NCBI RefSeq assembly: GCF_018130505.1
Contig: NZ_JAFCKH010000017.1
Location: 50,236 to 114,235, forward strand
Direction: 5' to 3'
DNA from: Bradyrhizobium tropiciagri
Lineage (GTDB): Bacteria; Pseudomonadota; Alphaproteobacteria; Rhizobiales; Xanthobacteraceae
Length of the DNA stretch: 64,000 nucleotides
Below the pieces are notes generated by a model. It ran no database searches and was not told where the DNA came from. It saw only the letters and a program-made list of their open reading frames with translations. Position numbers and translations under genes: made by a program. Within the stretch, counting starts at the first letter, position 1; every line of letters starts with the position of its first letter. Shown one piece after another: positions 33,418 through 42,472 of this stretch.

Positions 33418-35061
33418 ATGACGCAGACTCGATTTGCGACCCACGAGGTCCTCAATCAGTCGCCGCCGTTCGAGGATGTCGACCTCTTCAGCGCGGATGC
33501 GCCGCTGGTCGCGGCCGTCGCTGCCAATGGCGGGGCAGGGGCTGCCGCCGAGCTGTCCGACTTCGGCCGGCATTGGGGTTCCGCCGCGATGGCCGAGCGC
33601 GGCCGCATCGCCAATGAGAACACGCCAAAACTGCGGCTGTTCGACGCCAGAGGCAATCGCCGCGACGAGGTCGAATTTCATCCGGCCTATCACGAGCTGA
33701 TGGCGCACTCGGCGCATGCAGGTGTGCACAATTCGACCTGGAGCGCCGACGGCAGGCCGGCTGGCGGCGCGGCCGAGGTGGTGCGGGCGGCCAAATTCTA
33801 CATCGCCGCGCAGGTCGAAACCGGGCATCTCTGCCCGATCACGATGACGCGGGCCTCGGTCGCGGCGCTCGCTTCGCAGCCGGATATCCTCGCCAGGACG
33901 ATGCCGGTGATCGGCACGCGCGCCTACGATCCGGCCTTCGCGCCGTGGTGGACCAAGCGCGGCATGACGCTCGGCATGGGCATGACGGAGAAGCAGGGCG
34001 GCACCGACGTGCGCGCCAACATGACCCGCGCCGAACGCGACGGCGATGCCTGGCGCATCACCGGGCACAAATGGTTCATGTCGGCGCCGATGTGCGATGC
34101 GTTCCTGGTGCTGGCGCAGACCGATGGCGGCCTGAGCTGCTTCTTCATGCCGCGCTTCGCGCCTGATGGCTCGGTCAACGCGATCCATTTCCAGCGGCTG
34201 AAGGACAAGCTCGGCAACCGTTCCAACGCCTCGTCCGAGGTCGAATTCCACGGCGCCCATGCCGAGCTGATCGGCGAGGAGGGCAAGGGCATCCGCACCA
34301 TCATCCAGATGGTGCAGCTCACGCGGCAGGATTGCGCGATCGCCTCCGCCGGGCTGATGCGCTCGGGCCTGGCGCATGCGCTGCACCACGCGCGGCATCG
34401 CAGCGTGTTTCAGAAGCATCTCGCCGACCAGCCGCTGATGCGGGGAGTGCTCGCCGACATGGCACTGCATGTCGAGGCGACGGTTGCGCTCGTGATGCGG
34501 CTGTGCCGGGCGTTCGACCGTGCACCGGCCGATGCCGGCGAGGCCGCCTATGTGCGGCTGCTGACGCCGGCGATCAAATACTGGACCTGCAAGAGCGCGC
34601 CGCCTTTCCTCTACGAGGCGATGGAGTGCCTCGGCGGCAACGGCTATGTCGAGGAAGGCATTCTGGCGCGCCACTACCGTGAGGCGCCGGTCAACGCGAT
34701 CTGGGAGGGCTCCGGCAACGTGATGTGCCTCGACGTGCTGCGTGCGCTCGGCCGCGAGGCGGACGCCGCGCTGGCGGTGCTGCGCGCGCTCGCCGACGAT
34801 ACCAAAGGCCTGCCGGGTGCCGCGGAGACGGCCGCATCGATCGGAAAGGCCTTCCGCCGTCCCGACAGCGAGCGCATCGCGCGGCTTGCGGTCGAGCAGC
34901 TGGCGCTGCTCGCGGCGACGGCGGCGCTGAACCGGGTCGCGCCCAAGGGCGCCGAACTATTTGCCGCGACACGGCTCGCCGCCGGCCGCGCCGCCATGTA
35001 CGGTGCGGTGGACCTGTCCGATGACGACCAGCGCGCGCTGTTGCAGCGGGCGTTGCCATGA
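33418..35061 (+). CDS. AidB-like acyl-CoA dehydrogenase
   Basis: A 547-residue flavoprotein of the AidB branch of acyl-CoA dehydrogenases. AidB-type features are the N-terminal THEVLNQSPPFEDVDLFSAD, GMGMTEKQGGTDVRANMT, GHKWFMSAPMCDAFLVLA, and YREAPVNAIWEGSGNVMCLD with the catalytic-region Glu. Length matches E. coli AidB (about 540). AidB is implicated in protection from DNA alkylation, binding DNA with a C-terminal basic part. ATG 33418 has GAGGAG just upstream. A CPBP protease gene follows 10 bases later. Confidence 0.92.
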   Translation: MTQTRFATHEVLNQSPPFEDVDLFSADAPLVAAVAANGGAGAAAELSDFGRHWGSAAMAERGRIANENTPKLRLFDARGNRRDEVEFHPAYHELMAHSAHAGVHNSTWSADGRPAGGAAEVVRAAKFYIAAQVETGHLCPITMTRASVAALASQPDILARTMPVIGTRAYDPAFAPWWTKRGMTLGMGMTEKQGGTDVRANMTRAERDGDAWRITGHKWFMSAPMCDAFLVLAQTDGGLSCFFMPRFAPDGSVNAIHFQRLKDKLGNRSNASSEVEFHGAHAELIGEEGKGIRTIIQMVQLTRQDCAIASAGLMRSGLAHALHHARHRSVFQKHLADQPLMRGVLADMALHVEATVALVMRLCRAFDRAPADAGEAAYVRLLTPAIKYWTCKSAPPFLYEAMECLGGNGYVEEGILARHYREAPVNAIWEGSGNVMCLDVLRALGREADAALAVLRALADDTKGLPGAAETAASIGKAFRRPDSERIARLAVEQLALLAATAALNRVAPKGAELFAATRLAAGRAAMYGAVDLSDDDQRALLQRALP

Positions 35062-35071
35062 AGGCCTGCTG

Positions 35072-35842
35072 ATGGACGCATTCAATTCCGACCTGCCGCC
35101 TGCCGCGATCGAGCCGGCGCCGCGCCCGCCACGGGTCTGGAAGTTCTGGGGCACCGCGCTGTGGGGCCTCGTGATCTTCACCGCGATGTTCCTCGGCCAG
35201 CTCGCCGTCGTGATCTACACCGTCCTGCTGCAGGGCGGGCCGCTGTCGGTGACGGGCATCACCCAGGTCGTCGCCAACGGCTTGACGATTTCGCTCTCGG
35301 TGATCGCCGGACTGCCGATGGTGCTGCTGGTGCTGTGGATCGCCATCCGCCCGACCCGGATCCCGTTCGCCGACTATCTCGGGCTGCGAGGCACGTCGTG
35401 GAAGAACGTGATCATCGGCGTCATTGCGCTCGGCGTCCTGGTCGGCGTCTGGGACGCGGTGTCGCGCACGGTCGGCCGCGAGGTGACGCCGGGGTTCATG
35501 GGCGACGTGCTGAAATCGGCGCAGGCCGACGGCGCGTTGTGGCTGCTGGTGCTCGCATTCGCCGGCGCCGCGCCGCTCTGGGAGGAGCTGTTCGCGCGCG
35601 GCTGGCTGTATCGCGGCTGGTCGGAATCGTTTCTCGGGCCCTATGGCGCGATCGTGCTGTCGGCGCTGGTCTGGACACTGATGCACCTGCAATACGACTG
35701 GTTCTTCCTCTGCGAGGTGCTGTCGATCGGACTGCTGTTCGGCTACCTGCGCTATCTCACCGGCTCGACCTGGCTGACCATTCTGCTGCATGGGCTGAAC
35801 AATCTGGCGGCGACGATCCAGACCTGGTGGTTGACGGGGTGA
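35072..35842 (+). CDS. CPBP-family intramembrane glutamic protease (first copy)
   Basis: A 256-residue protein with about six to eight helices. The CPBP/Abi (CAAX prenyl protease-like) motifs are EExxxR in PLWEELFARGWLYRGW, FxxxH-like in VWTLMHLQYDW, and HxxxN in LLHGLNNLAA. The family contains Rce1-like proteases and bacteriocin self-immunity proteins; the substrate is unknown. It starts 10 bases after the aidB-like stop and is followed by a second CPBP gene. Confidence 0.9.
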   Translation: MDAFNSDLPPAAIEPAPRPPRVWKFWGTALWGLVIFTAMFLGQLAVVIYTVLLQGGPLSVTGITQVVANGLTISLSVIAGLPMVLLVLWIAIRPTRIPFADYLGLRGTSWKNVIIGVIALGVLVGVWDAVSRTVGREVTPGFMGDVLKSAQADGALWLLVLAFAGAAPLWEELFARGWLYRGWSESFLGPYGAIVLSALVWTLMHLQYDWFFLCEVLSIGLLFGYLRYLTGSTWLTILLHGLNNLAATIQTWWLTG

Positions 35843-35906
35843 CCTCTTGATATGTTAGATAGAGGGAAGGCCGCCCCTCGCTGCGAAGTTGTCGCAGAAA
35901 ATCCGA

Positions 35907-36614
35907 ATGTCGAATTACCAAAACGCTCCGATCCCGGCGTCGGCAAAATTGCCGCGAACATGGAATTTCGCGGACACGACGCTTATTGGCGTGGTCGCTT
36001 ATGGCGCCTTCGTACTGGCAGGATCGCTCGTCCTTCTTGTCCTTGCGATGACGCAATATTCCTTACAATCGCCAGACGCGTCTTTTGTGCTGGGCAGTCC
36101 AGCCGCCGTCGCGGTGCTGTGGGTCGCGACCCGAAAGCTCGATCGCGACTTCTCTGAATATCTTGCGCTCAATTGGCCTCGTCCAAGACAGCTTCTTCTC
36201 GCGTTCGCAGTCACGGCCGTCTTGCTGATCGCGGAAGCCCATTTTCAAGCATTCGTGGATGCGGACACGAGTTGGATCGCACCCAGTCTGAAAGTTTATG
36301 GACGGGCGGGTTTGCTGATCTTCCTGATCGCAGGCTGCCTGGCGGCGCCGATCATGGAGGAGTTTATTTTCCGCGGCTTCCTGTTTCGGGGATGGTCGCA
36401 GTCTTTCGCCGGCCCGACCGGTGCCATCGTCCTGACATCGGTCATCTGGGCCCTGATCCACACGCAATACGACTGGTCGGGTCAGTTCTGTATCTTCGTT
36501 TCCGGCCTCGTTCTGGGGTACCTTCGCTGGCGAAGCAACTCCACCTGGCTGACGGTAATCGTTCATTCGACGATTAACATCGTCGTCCTATTCTCGATAG
36601 GTCCTTACGTCTAA
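35907..36614 (+). CDS. CPBP-family intramembrane glutamic protease (second copy)
   Basis: A 235-residue paralogue of the gene just upstream, with the same motifs: MEEFIFRGFLFRGWSQSFAGP (EExxxR), ALIHTQYDWSGQ and VIVHSTINIV. It is less GC-rich in its first 200 bases than the neighbour. ATG 35907 is used; a TTG at 35889 is possible. The 64-base gap to the first copy suggests a tandem duplication or a double operon. Substrate unknown. Confidence 0.87.
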   Translation: MSNYQNAPIPASAKLPRTWNFADTTLIGVVAYGAFVLAGSLVLLVLAMTQYSLQSPDASFVLGSPAAVAVLWVATRKLDRDFSEYLALNWPRPRQLLLAFAVTAVLLIAEAHFQAFVDADTSWIAPSLKVYGRAGLLIFLIAGCLAAPIMEEFIFRGFLFRGWSQSFAGPTGAIVLTSVIWALIHTQYDWSGQFCIFVSGLVLGYLRWRSNSTWLTVIVHSTINIVVLFSIGPYV

Positions 36615-36664
36615 GGCCCAGCCGCGGCGAACGCGATCGGCATCGTGATCGCCGCAAAGGACTC

Positions 36665-39600
36665 TCAGATCAACAGGAAGCTGCCTGCGCTGAGCTGGTT
36701 CAGACTGACGTGATCCAGGGTGATCGTATTGGCCGCATTATGGGGATCGCTGATCACGACGTTGCCATGGCCGTCATTGGCGGCGTAGTGCGCAAGGATG
36801 TCGGCAACGCTGCCGAACGTCGACGCCTGCAACTCGATCACGTCAGGCTTGCCGAAGTCCTTGATCTCGTTGTGGCCGAAGTCGTACTGGAAAACGAAGT
36901 GGTCCGGACCGTTGCCGCCGGTCAGCACATCGTTTGGACCTCCGAGCAGGACATCCTGGCCGTTGCCGCCCGAAAGGGTCTGGTGACCGAGGCTTCCATC
37001 AACGATGGACTGGCCATTGCCGCTCGAGACTGTCTGGCCCGGCGTGCCTGAGACATAAGTCTGGCCGGGCGCGGCCGTGGTGACCGTCAGGCTCGCGGTG
37101 GAGGAGCCGCCGTGACCGTCGGTGACTTGATACGTAAACCTGTCTTGAGCAACGCCAAGCGCCGCAAGATGGCCGTCCGATTGGTACGAGTAATGCCCGT
37201 CGGAGGACAGGGTCAGCCAGCCATATTTACCATGCAGTTGCTGGCCGAGGGTGCCGCCGGTCAATGCCGCGACCGCGATGGCGTCGCCGTCGGGATCGGA
37301 ATCATTGGCGAGCACGTTTCCGGAGACCAGACCTCCCTTGCTGATGCCCGCAATCTCGGCATTGGCGACCGGAGCGCGGTTGAGCGTGATGTCGAGCGTG
37401 GCAGTGTCCGTGCCGCCGTTGCCGTCGCTGACCGTGTAGTCGTAGCTGTCGTGCAGGTGAACCCCGGTCGGTGCCGAGGCGAGGGCGGCGCTGTTGTCCG
37501 CCACGTAGCCATAATGTCCGTCCGAGAACAGTGACAGGTGGCCGTAGGTGCCGGCCGTCGCGACACCGACATTGGCGGCGAGTCCGTCGACCGCGCTCAC
37601 GACAAGCGTGTCGCCCTCGGGATCGGTATCGTTGCCGAGCACGCCGGGTGCAGCGACCGAAAGCCCGGCGACTTGCGCATTGGCCGTATCGTTAGTCGCC
37701 ACCGGCGGATCATTGTAGCTTCCGTTCAATGTGACCGCGATATCGCGCTGGGCGAGGCCGCCATTGGCGTCGGACAGCGTGACGAGAAAATGCTCGACGC
37801 GGGTTTCGCCGGGGGCGAGGAACGCAACGGCGGCGTTGTCCACAGTGAATTGCCAGTCGACTGCGCCGCCGGTCCCGTCGCCGGTGGTGTCGCTGTGCAA
37901 CGCCGCCGTGAATGTTCCGATCGAGCCCGGCGTCAGCGGGGTGACGGTGACGCTATGCGTGTCGGCGACGTCGGAATCGGAGAACCCGAATGATCCCTCA
38001 GTTGCCAGCAACCCGGCGACCCCGCCCGATAGCTCGGTGACCTGTCCGGGCGCCGTCCAGTGGGCATTGAGCGTGAAGCCGAGCGTCGCCGCCGCGACGT
38101 TCTGCAGCGCCGCCGCCACTGCCGGCGTGATGCCGAGATCGGCCGCCGCGTGCTCGGCAGCGCCGAGCGAGCGGGGATCGAGCCCCGTGAGTGTTCCGAA
38201 CAGGGTGAGCGCACTGAGATAGGAGCCGTACTTGCTGGCATGCAGATTGTCGTCCCACCACAGGTCGACCTTGCCGTCCGCGCCGGCGTCGGGTGCGTAG
38301 GGATCGCGGACCGCCGTGCCGTTCTGAACGGCGGCGAGGAAGGCCGCGCCGACCGGGGCGACACCCGCGAAGATCGGATTTGCTGCGGCAAGGCCCTCAT
38401 AGGCGGCGCGCAGATCCGCCGTCATCGCCTCGAGCGAGGTGTAATATTCCGGCGCATTCGTCGCCGTGTTGGTAACGGCGCCGGTATTGTCGTCGGTGTT
38501 GGCGACAACCGCGCCCGTCACCATGTTCGGCCGCGCCCAGGTCTCGTACAGATAGACGTTGGTTGCGGGATTGGCGTTCGGATTGGCCGGAACGGCGCCG
38601 TCGGCCGCGCCCGTGGTCGCGTATTGCGCGAGCTTCACCGCGTAGGTGTTGAACGACTGAAGGTCCGGATCGGCCGCTCCCGCGGTCGAGAAGGTGTTTG
38701 CGCCGGTGACCGTGAAGTCGTGTCCGGGCAGCGTTGCCGTTCCCGATACGGTGAAATTGACCGTCAAAGGTCCGGTGTTCGGGCCCGAGCGGGTAAACTG
38801 GTAGACCAGATTGCCGGATCCGTCCTCGTAAACGGCTGAAGCGGCGAGGCTGAGTGAGATGTTCGGCAGCGAGGTATCGGTGCCGGGCGCGAAGTCGTCA
38901 TTCAGGATGGTGGCGGAGATCGCCCCCTGCGTACCGACATTGTAGGCGGCGTTGGCGCTCAGCGTCAGGCGGATCGATTCGTCGTTCTCCACCGTGGTAT
39001 CCGGCTTCGGATCGAGCGTGAGGGTAGCGCTGCTGGCACCCGCCGGAATCACCACCGAGCCGCTGTTGCTGGTGAAGCTCATGCTGCCAGTGGTCTGCTG
39101 GCCGTTGGCCTGGAAGCTGGTCGTGAACAGGTTGACGAAGTTCTCGAAGTCGCCGGTCGAGGTGTTGACCGAGGGCGCCGTGCTGCCGTCACGGGCGGCA
39201 CCGAACTGAATGGTGAGCGGCGTGTCCGTCGGTCCGGTGCGGGTGAAGGTGTAGACGAGCTTCTGTGAGCCGTCCTCCAGCACCGCGCCGGGAGAGGCGA
39301 CGAGCGTGACGGTCGGGAGAGCAGGATTGATCACGGGACCAGTCGGATCGTCGTTCAGGATCGTTCCGCTGACGACGCCGGCGCTGGTGCGATAGGCGGA
39401 GCTGGCGTTGATCTGGAGGCCGATCGTCTCGTCGGTCTCCATCGTGGTGTCGGCTGTCGGATGAATGACCAGCGTCGCCGTCGAGGAACCTGGGGCGAAA
39501 GTGATGGAGCCGGAACCCGAGGGCAGCGCCTGGGTGCTGTTGTCCTGCAGCACGACGGTGTCCCAGGACTGGCTCGCGACGTTGCCGCGCAGGTCCCAGC

Positions 39601-39910
39601 CGGCAGGATTGCTGTTGAGGTACTGGCCCTGCAGCGTCGCGGCGTTGCGCGCCGAGATGGCGACGTCAAGCTCGAGGCCCGCCTGAGAGGCGAGGGCCTC
39701 GAAGATGCCGGGAACGCCGCCCCAGGGATGCGGCTCGTACGGATTGGAACCGGTGGTGTTCGCGAACGTGGTGCCGGGCACCGGCGCCGTCAGATCCCTG
39801 ACGTTGTCGGCATTGTAGCTCATGACCGGATCGACGCGGCCGAACGTGAAGCTGTTGCCCACGAAGAGAATTGAACCGCCGGAATCGAGCTGGATCGAGC
39901 TGTCAGTCAT
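36665..39910 (-). CDS. Large secreted SGNH-like protein with Calx-beta, cadherin/VCBS and RTX-type parts
   Basis: A 1081-residue protein, probably secreted by type I secretion (no N-terminal signal; C-terminal RTX-like GGNGQDVLLGGPNDVLTGGNGPDHFVFQY and the ending DHVSLNQLSAGSFLLI). The N-terminal part (1-130) has an SGNH-like start ILFVGNSFTFG (N19/S20) and WDTVVLQDNS. Residues 131-406 hold Calx-beta modules ending in ILNDD. The SGNH-like fold resumes near 412 (DLQSFNTYAVKLAQY, NVYLYETWARPNMV) and ends with the DxxH-type D554/H557 in WWDDNLHASKYG. Then come VCBS/cadherin-like repeats with DND or DSDPDGD (about 690-950) and the C-terminal RTX region. It is transcribed alone. Substrate unknown. 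Confidence 0.8.
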   Translation of the reverse strand: MTDSSIQLDSGGSILFVGNSFTFGRVDPVMSYNADNVRDLTAPVPGTTFANTTGSNPYEPHPWGGVPGIFEALASQAGLELDVAISARNAATLQGQYLNSNPAGWDLRGNVASQSWDTVVLQDNSTQALPSGSGSITFAPGSSTATLVIHPTADTTMETDETIGLQINASSAYRTSAGVVSGTILNDDPTGPVINPALPTVTLVASPGAVLEDGSQKLVYTFTRTGPTDTPLTIQFGAARDGSTAPSVNTSTGDFENFVNLFTTSFQANGQQTTGSMSFTSNSGSVVIPAGASSATLTLDPKPDTTVENDESIRLTLSANAAYNVGTQGAISATILNDDFAPGTDTSLPNISLSLAASAVYEDGSGNLVYQFTRSGPNTGPLTVNFTVSGTATLPGHDFTVTGANTFSTAGAADPDLQSFNTYAVKLAQYATTGAADGAVPANPNANPATNVYLYETWARPNMVTGAVVANTDDNTGAVTNTATNAPEYYTSLEAMTADLRAAYEGLAAANPIFAGVAPVGAAFLAAVQNGTAVRDPYAPDAGADGKVDLWWDDNLHASKYGSYLSALTLFGTLTGLDPRSLGAAEHAAADLGITPAVAAALQNVAAATLGFTLNAHWTAPGQVTELSGGVAGLLATEGSFGFSDSDVADTHSVTVTPLTPGSIGTFTAALHSDTTGDGTGGAVDWQFTVDNAAVAFLAPGETRVEHFLVTLSDANGGLAQRDIAVTLNGSYNDPPVATNDTANAQVAGLSVAAPGVLGNDTDPEGDTLVVSAVDGLAANVGVATAGTYGHLSLFSDGHYGYVADNSAALASAPTGVHLHDSYDYTVSDGNGGTDTATLDITLNRAPVANAEIAGISKGGLVSGNVLANDSDPDGDAIAVAALTGGTLGQQLHGKYGWLTLSSDGHYSYQSDGHLAALGVAQDRFTYQVTDGHGGSSTASLTVTTAAPGQTYVSGTPGQTVSSGNGQSIVDGSLGHQTLSGGNGQDVLLGGPNDVLTGGNGPDHFVFQYDFGHNEIKDFGKPDVIELQASTFGSVADILAHYAANDGHGNVVISDPHNAANTITLDHVSLNQLSAGSFLLI

Positions 39911-40021
39911 GATGTTCCTTCCCCACGCCGCGCATTGATGATCGAGCGGATTTTTTGTTGCTGAACCGGGCCAGCAATAACCGCGTGTTTCGTGATGTCA
40001 AATATATGAAAATGCGATATT

Positions 40022-40040
40022 CCATATCTTATGGATATGG
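40022..40040. promoter_or_regulatory. Palindrome over the LysR start codon
   Basis: CCATATC (40022-40028) and GATATGG (40034-40040) are perfect inverted arms separated by 5 bases, and the LysR ATG (40031) lies inside. It could be an autoregulatory site or an RNA hairpin over the start. No obvious Shine-Dalgarno is present. Confidence 0.4.
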
Positions 40041-40966
40041 AGGTCCGACATCTGCGTTACTTCCTGGCGGTTGCCGAGGCCGGGCACCTGACCCGTGCCG
40101 CGGCTCGGCTCAACATCCAGCAGCCGCCGCTCAGTCAGCAGATCAAGGCGCTCGAGAACCATCTCGGCGTCGTGCTGTTTCGTCGCCATGCAAAGGGCAT
40201 GGCGTTGACCGAGAGCGGCGAGTTCTTCCTTGAAGAGGCCCGGCGCATCCTCGACGGCATTGCCGTCATGGAGCAGCGAATGGCGCGCGTGGCGAAGGGC
40301 CTGCGCGGCCGGCTCGCGATCGCCTTCACGACCTCGGCGGCGGCCCATCTGTTGACGCCGCGCGTGCTGCGGCTGTTCCGCGGCCGCTATCCGGAGATCG
40401 AGCTCTCCCTCACCGAGAACAACGCCGACGAGATCACCGAGCGGATTGCCTCGGGCACCTTGCAATGCGGGTTTCTGCGCGTGCCGGTCTCACGGCCGCC
40501 CGGCCTGGTGTTCCGGACCTTGTTGAGAGAACCGGTGCTCGTCGCGGTCCCGCTCGACCACCGCCTGGCGCAGCAGCCTCGCGCGGGCAAGAACGCCGCC
40601 GTCACGCTCAAGGATTTCCAGGGCGAGAATCTGATCCTCGTGCGGCGCGCCGGAGCGCCGGGGCTTTATGCGAACCTGCTGGCGCTGTGTGCCGAACGGG
40701 GCATCCACCCGAACGTCGTGGCGGAAGTTCAGCGCATGATGACGAATCTCAATCTGGTGGCCGCGGGTGCAGGGATTTCCGTCGTTCCGGCGTCGATGCA
40801 GCACGTGCACGCGAAAACGGTGGCATATCGTCCGCTCGCGAAGAGCATTCACCTGAATGCGCCGCTGACCCTGGTGTATCGCGCGGCCGACTCCACCGCC
40901 GCGACCGCCTTCTTCGTCGAACTGGTGACGACAACCGCCGCCGATGGGGGCGGCACGCGTTCGTGA
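40031..40966 (+). CDS. LysR-family transcriptional regulator
   Basis: A 311-residue LysR protein. The N-terminal helix-turn-helix is MEVRHLRYFLAVAEAGHLTR...NIQQPPLSQQIKALENHLGV. The effector domain begins RLAIAFTTSAAAHLLTPRVLR and ends VELVTTTAAD. It resembles regulators of aromatic or fatty acid catabolism (CatM/BenM-like ALS-TENN start, ELSLTENNADEIT), only loosely. Start ATG 40031 or in-frame ATG 40037. It is divergent from the SGNH/Calx-beta gene and converges on the AEC transporter. Confidence 0.9.
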   Translation: MDMEVRHLRYFLAVAEAGHLTRAAARLNIQQPPLSQQIKALENHLGVVLFRRHAKGMALTESGEFFLEEARRILDGIAVMEQRMARVAKGLRGRLAIAFTTSAAAHLLTPRVLRLFRGRYPEIELSLTENNADEITERIASGTLQCGFLRVPVSRPPGLVFRTLLREPVLVAVPLDHRLAQQPRAGKNAAVTLKDFQGENLILVRRAGAPGLYANLLALCAERGIHPNVVAEVQRMMTNLNLVAAGAGISVVPASMQHVHAKTVAYRPLAKSIHLNAPLTLVYRAADSTAATAFFVELVTTTAADGGGTRS

Positions 40967-40974
40967 GGAAGGTC

Positions 40975-41901
40975 CTAGAGCCCAACCACGGCAATCGCGA
41001 TCGGCATCGTGACCGCGGCGAGGATCGTCTGCAGCGTGATGATCTGGGCGAGCAGCGGGGCGTCGCCGCCCATCTGGCGCGCCAGGACATAGGCTGACGG
41101 GGAGGTCGGCACCGCGGCGCAGGCGGCGACGATGGCGAGATTGGAGCCGGTCACGCCGAACCACACCGCGAGCGCGACGGTGATCACGGGCATCAGCACA
41201 AGCTTCAGTGCCAGCGCCACGCTGGCGGCGAGGCTGGGGCGGAAGATGCCCTTCAGCTGCAATCCGGCTCCGGTCACCAGGAGGCCGATCGCCAGCGACG
41301 AGCCGCCGAGCGCATCGGCGACGTCATGCCAGAGTTTCGGCAACGGGATGTGCGTCACGTTGATGGCGAGCCCGATGACGCAGGCCCAGATCAGCGGGTT
41401 CTTCACCACCGTCATCACGATCGCACCCGCCGACCGTTTTTCGGATGACGCGTATCGTGCCAGCACGGCGACGCTGAATACGTTGACCAGCGGGATGATC
41501 GCGACCATCGCGACGGACGCCAGGGCAAGCCCGACCTTGCCGTACAGATTGCCGGCCACCGACAGCGCGACATAGGTCTGCCAGCGGATCGCGCCCTGGA
41601 AGATCGAGGTGAAGGCCGGTCCGTCGATCCCGGCGCCGGCGAGCGGGCCGCGCAAGGCGAGGCAGAACAGCGACATCACCAGCGCCGCAAGCAGCAGCGC
41701 GCCGCCGACGCCTGCGATCGGCACCGTCGTCAGATCCGCCTTGACCAGCGTCTGCACCAGCAGCACCGGAAACAGCACGTAGTAGGTAAGCTGCTCCAGC
41801 CCGTGCCATTGCGTATCGAGCCGCATCAACGTGCGCTTCAGCACGACACCGAGCACGATCAGAAGGAACACCGGCATTAGCGCCGCGACCACCACCGCCA
41901 T
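40975..41901 (-). CDS. AEC-family (auxin efflux carrier-like) transporter
   Basis: A 308-residue membrane protein with about ten helices. Family signs are MPVFLLIVLGVVLKR at the start, AFTSIFQGAIRWQTYVALSV in the middle and a final half with the AAVPTSPSAYVLARQMGGDA signature. AEC proteins transport small organic anions such as malate or malonate. ATG 41901 is 3 bases from the ruvX stop, so it is cotranscribed with ruvX. Confidence 0.88.
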   Translation of the reverse strand: MAVVVAALMPVFLLIVLGVVLKRTLMRLDTQWHGLEQLTYYVLFPVLLVQTLVKADLTTVPIAGVGGALLLAALVMSLFCLALRGPLAGAGIDGPAFTSIFQGAIRWQTYVALSVAGNLYGKVGLALASVAMVAIIPLVNVFSVAVLARYASSEKRSAGAIVMTVVKNPLIWACVIGLAINVTHIPLPKLWHDVADALGGSSLAIGLLVTGAGLQLKGIFRPSLAASVALALKLVLMPVITVALAVWFGVTGSNLAIVAACAAVPTSPSAYVLARQMGGDAPLLAQIITLQTILAAVTMPIAIAVVGL

Positions 41902-41903
41902 GG

Positions 41904-42386
41904 TCAGCTCTCTCCGCGCAGCTTCGCGAGCCGGTCCAGTGCGCCCTGCAGGATGAAGATCGCGGCATGCTCGTCGATCACCTCGGCGCGCCGCGCACGG
42001 CTGACATCCATCCCGATCAGCTCGCGCTCGACCGCGGCGGTCGACAGCCGCTCGTCCCACAGCGCGATCGCGAGCGCGGTGAGGCCGGCCAGGTTGCGGG
42101 CAAATGCCCGGGTCGATTGCGCACGCGGCCCTTCGCTGCCGTCCATGTTGATCGGCAGGCCCAGCACGAAGCCGACCGCGCTGCGCTCGGCGGCGATCGC
42201 AAGCAGCCGTGCCGCGTCGGCCTTGAACGCCTTGCGCTTGACGGTCTCGACGCCGGTCGCGAGCCGCCGGTCCGGATCGGACACGGCAACGCCGATGGTC
42301 TTGGTGCCGAGATCGAGGCCGACAAGCGCGCCGCGCTCGGGCCAGTGCGGCGCGGCTTCGATCAGGGGAAGGATGGGGGCGGGCAT
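41904..42386 (-). CDS. ruvX: Putative Holliday junction resolvase / pre-16S rRNA nuclease (YqgF)
   Basis: A 160-residue RNase-H-fold nuclease. It has [21 protein letters not shown] (first Asp), [35 protein letters not shown] with the second acidic pair, and [17 protein letters not shown]. This is a full-length YqgF/RuvX protein, which matures 16S rRNA 5' ends and may act on junctions. In this family it is often next to pyrB/gatC; here gatC is 4.5 kb away. Confidence 0.93.
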   Translation of the reverse strand: MPAPILPLIEAAPHWPERGALVGLDLGTKTIGVAVSDPDRRLATGVETVKRKAFKADAARLLAIAAERSAVGFVLGLPINMDGSEGPRAQSTRAFARNLAGLTALAIALWDERLSTAAVERELIGMDVSRARRAEVIDEHAAIFILQGALDRLAKLRGES

Positions 42387-42472
42387 TCGCTAGCGCTTAG
42401 CATGCAGCCGCGCGCCGAGGCAAAGCCCGGCGTCGGCGTGGCGTCCATGCGAAAACGCCACGCCGCAGAGGT

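Noticed and set aside
31375-34674. A 1099-codon leftward open frame across SulP and the acyl-CoA dehydrogenase
   Set aside because: Only the part from 33138 encodes the SulP protein; the N-terminal third is antisense to the well-supported AidB-like gene and has low-complexity composition.
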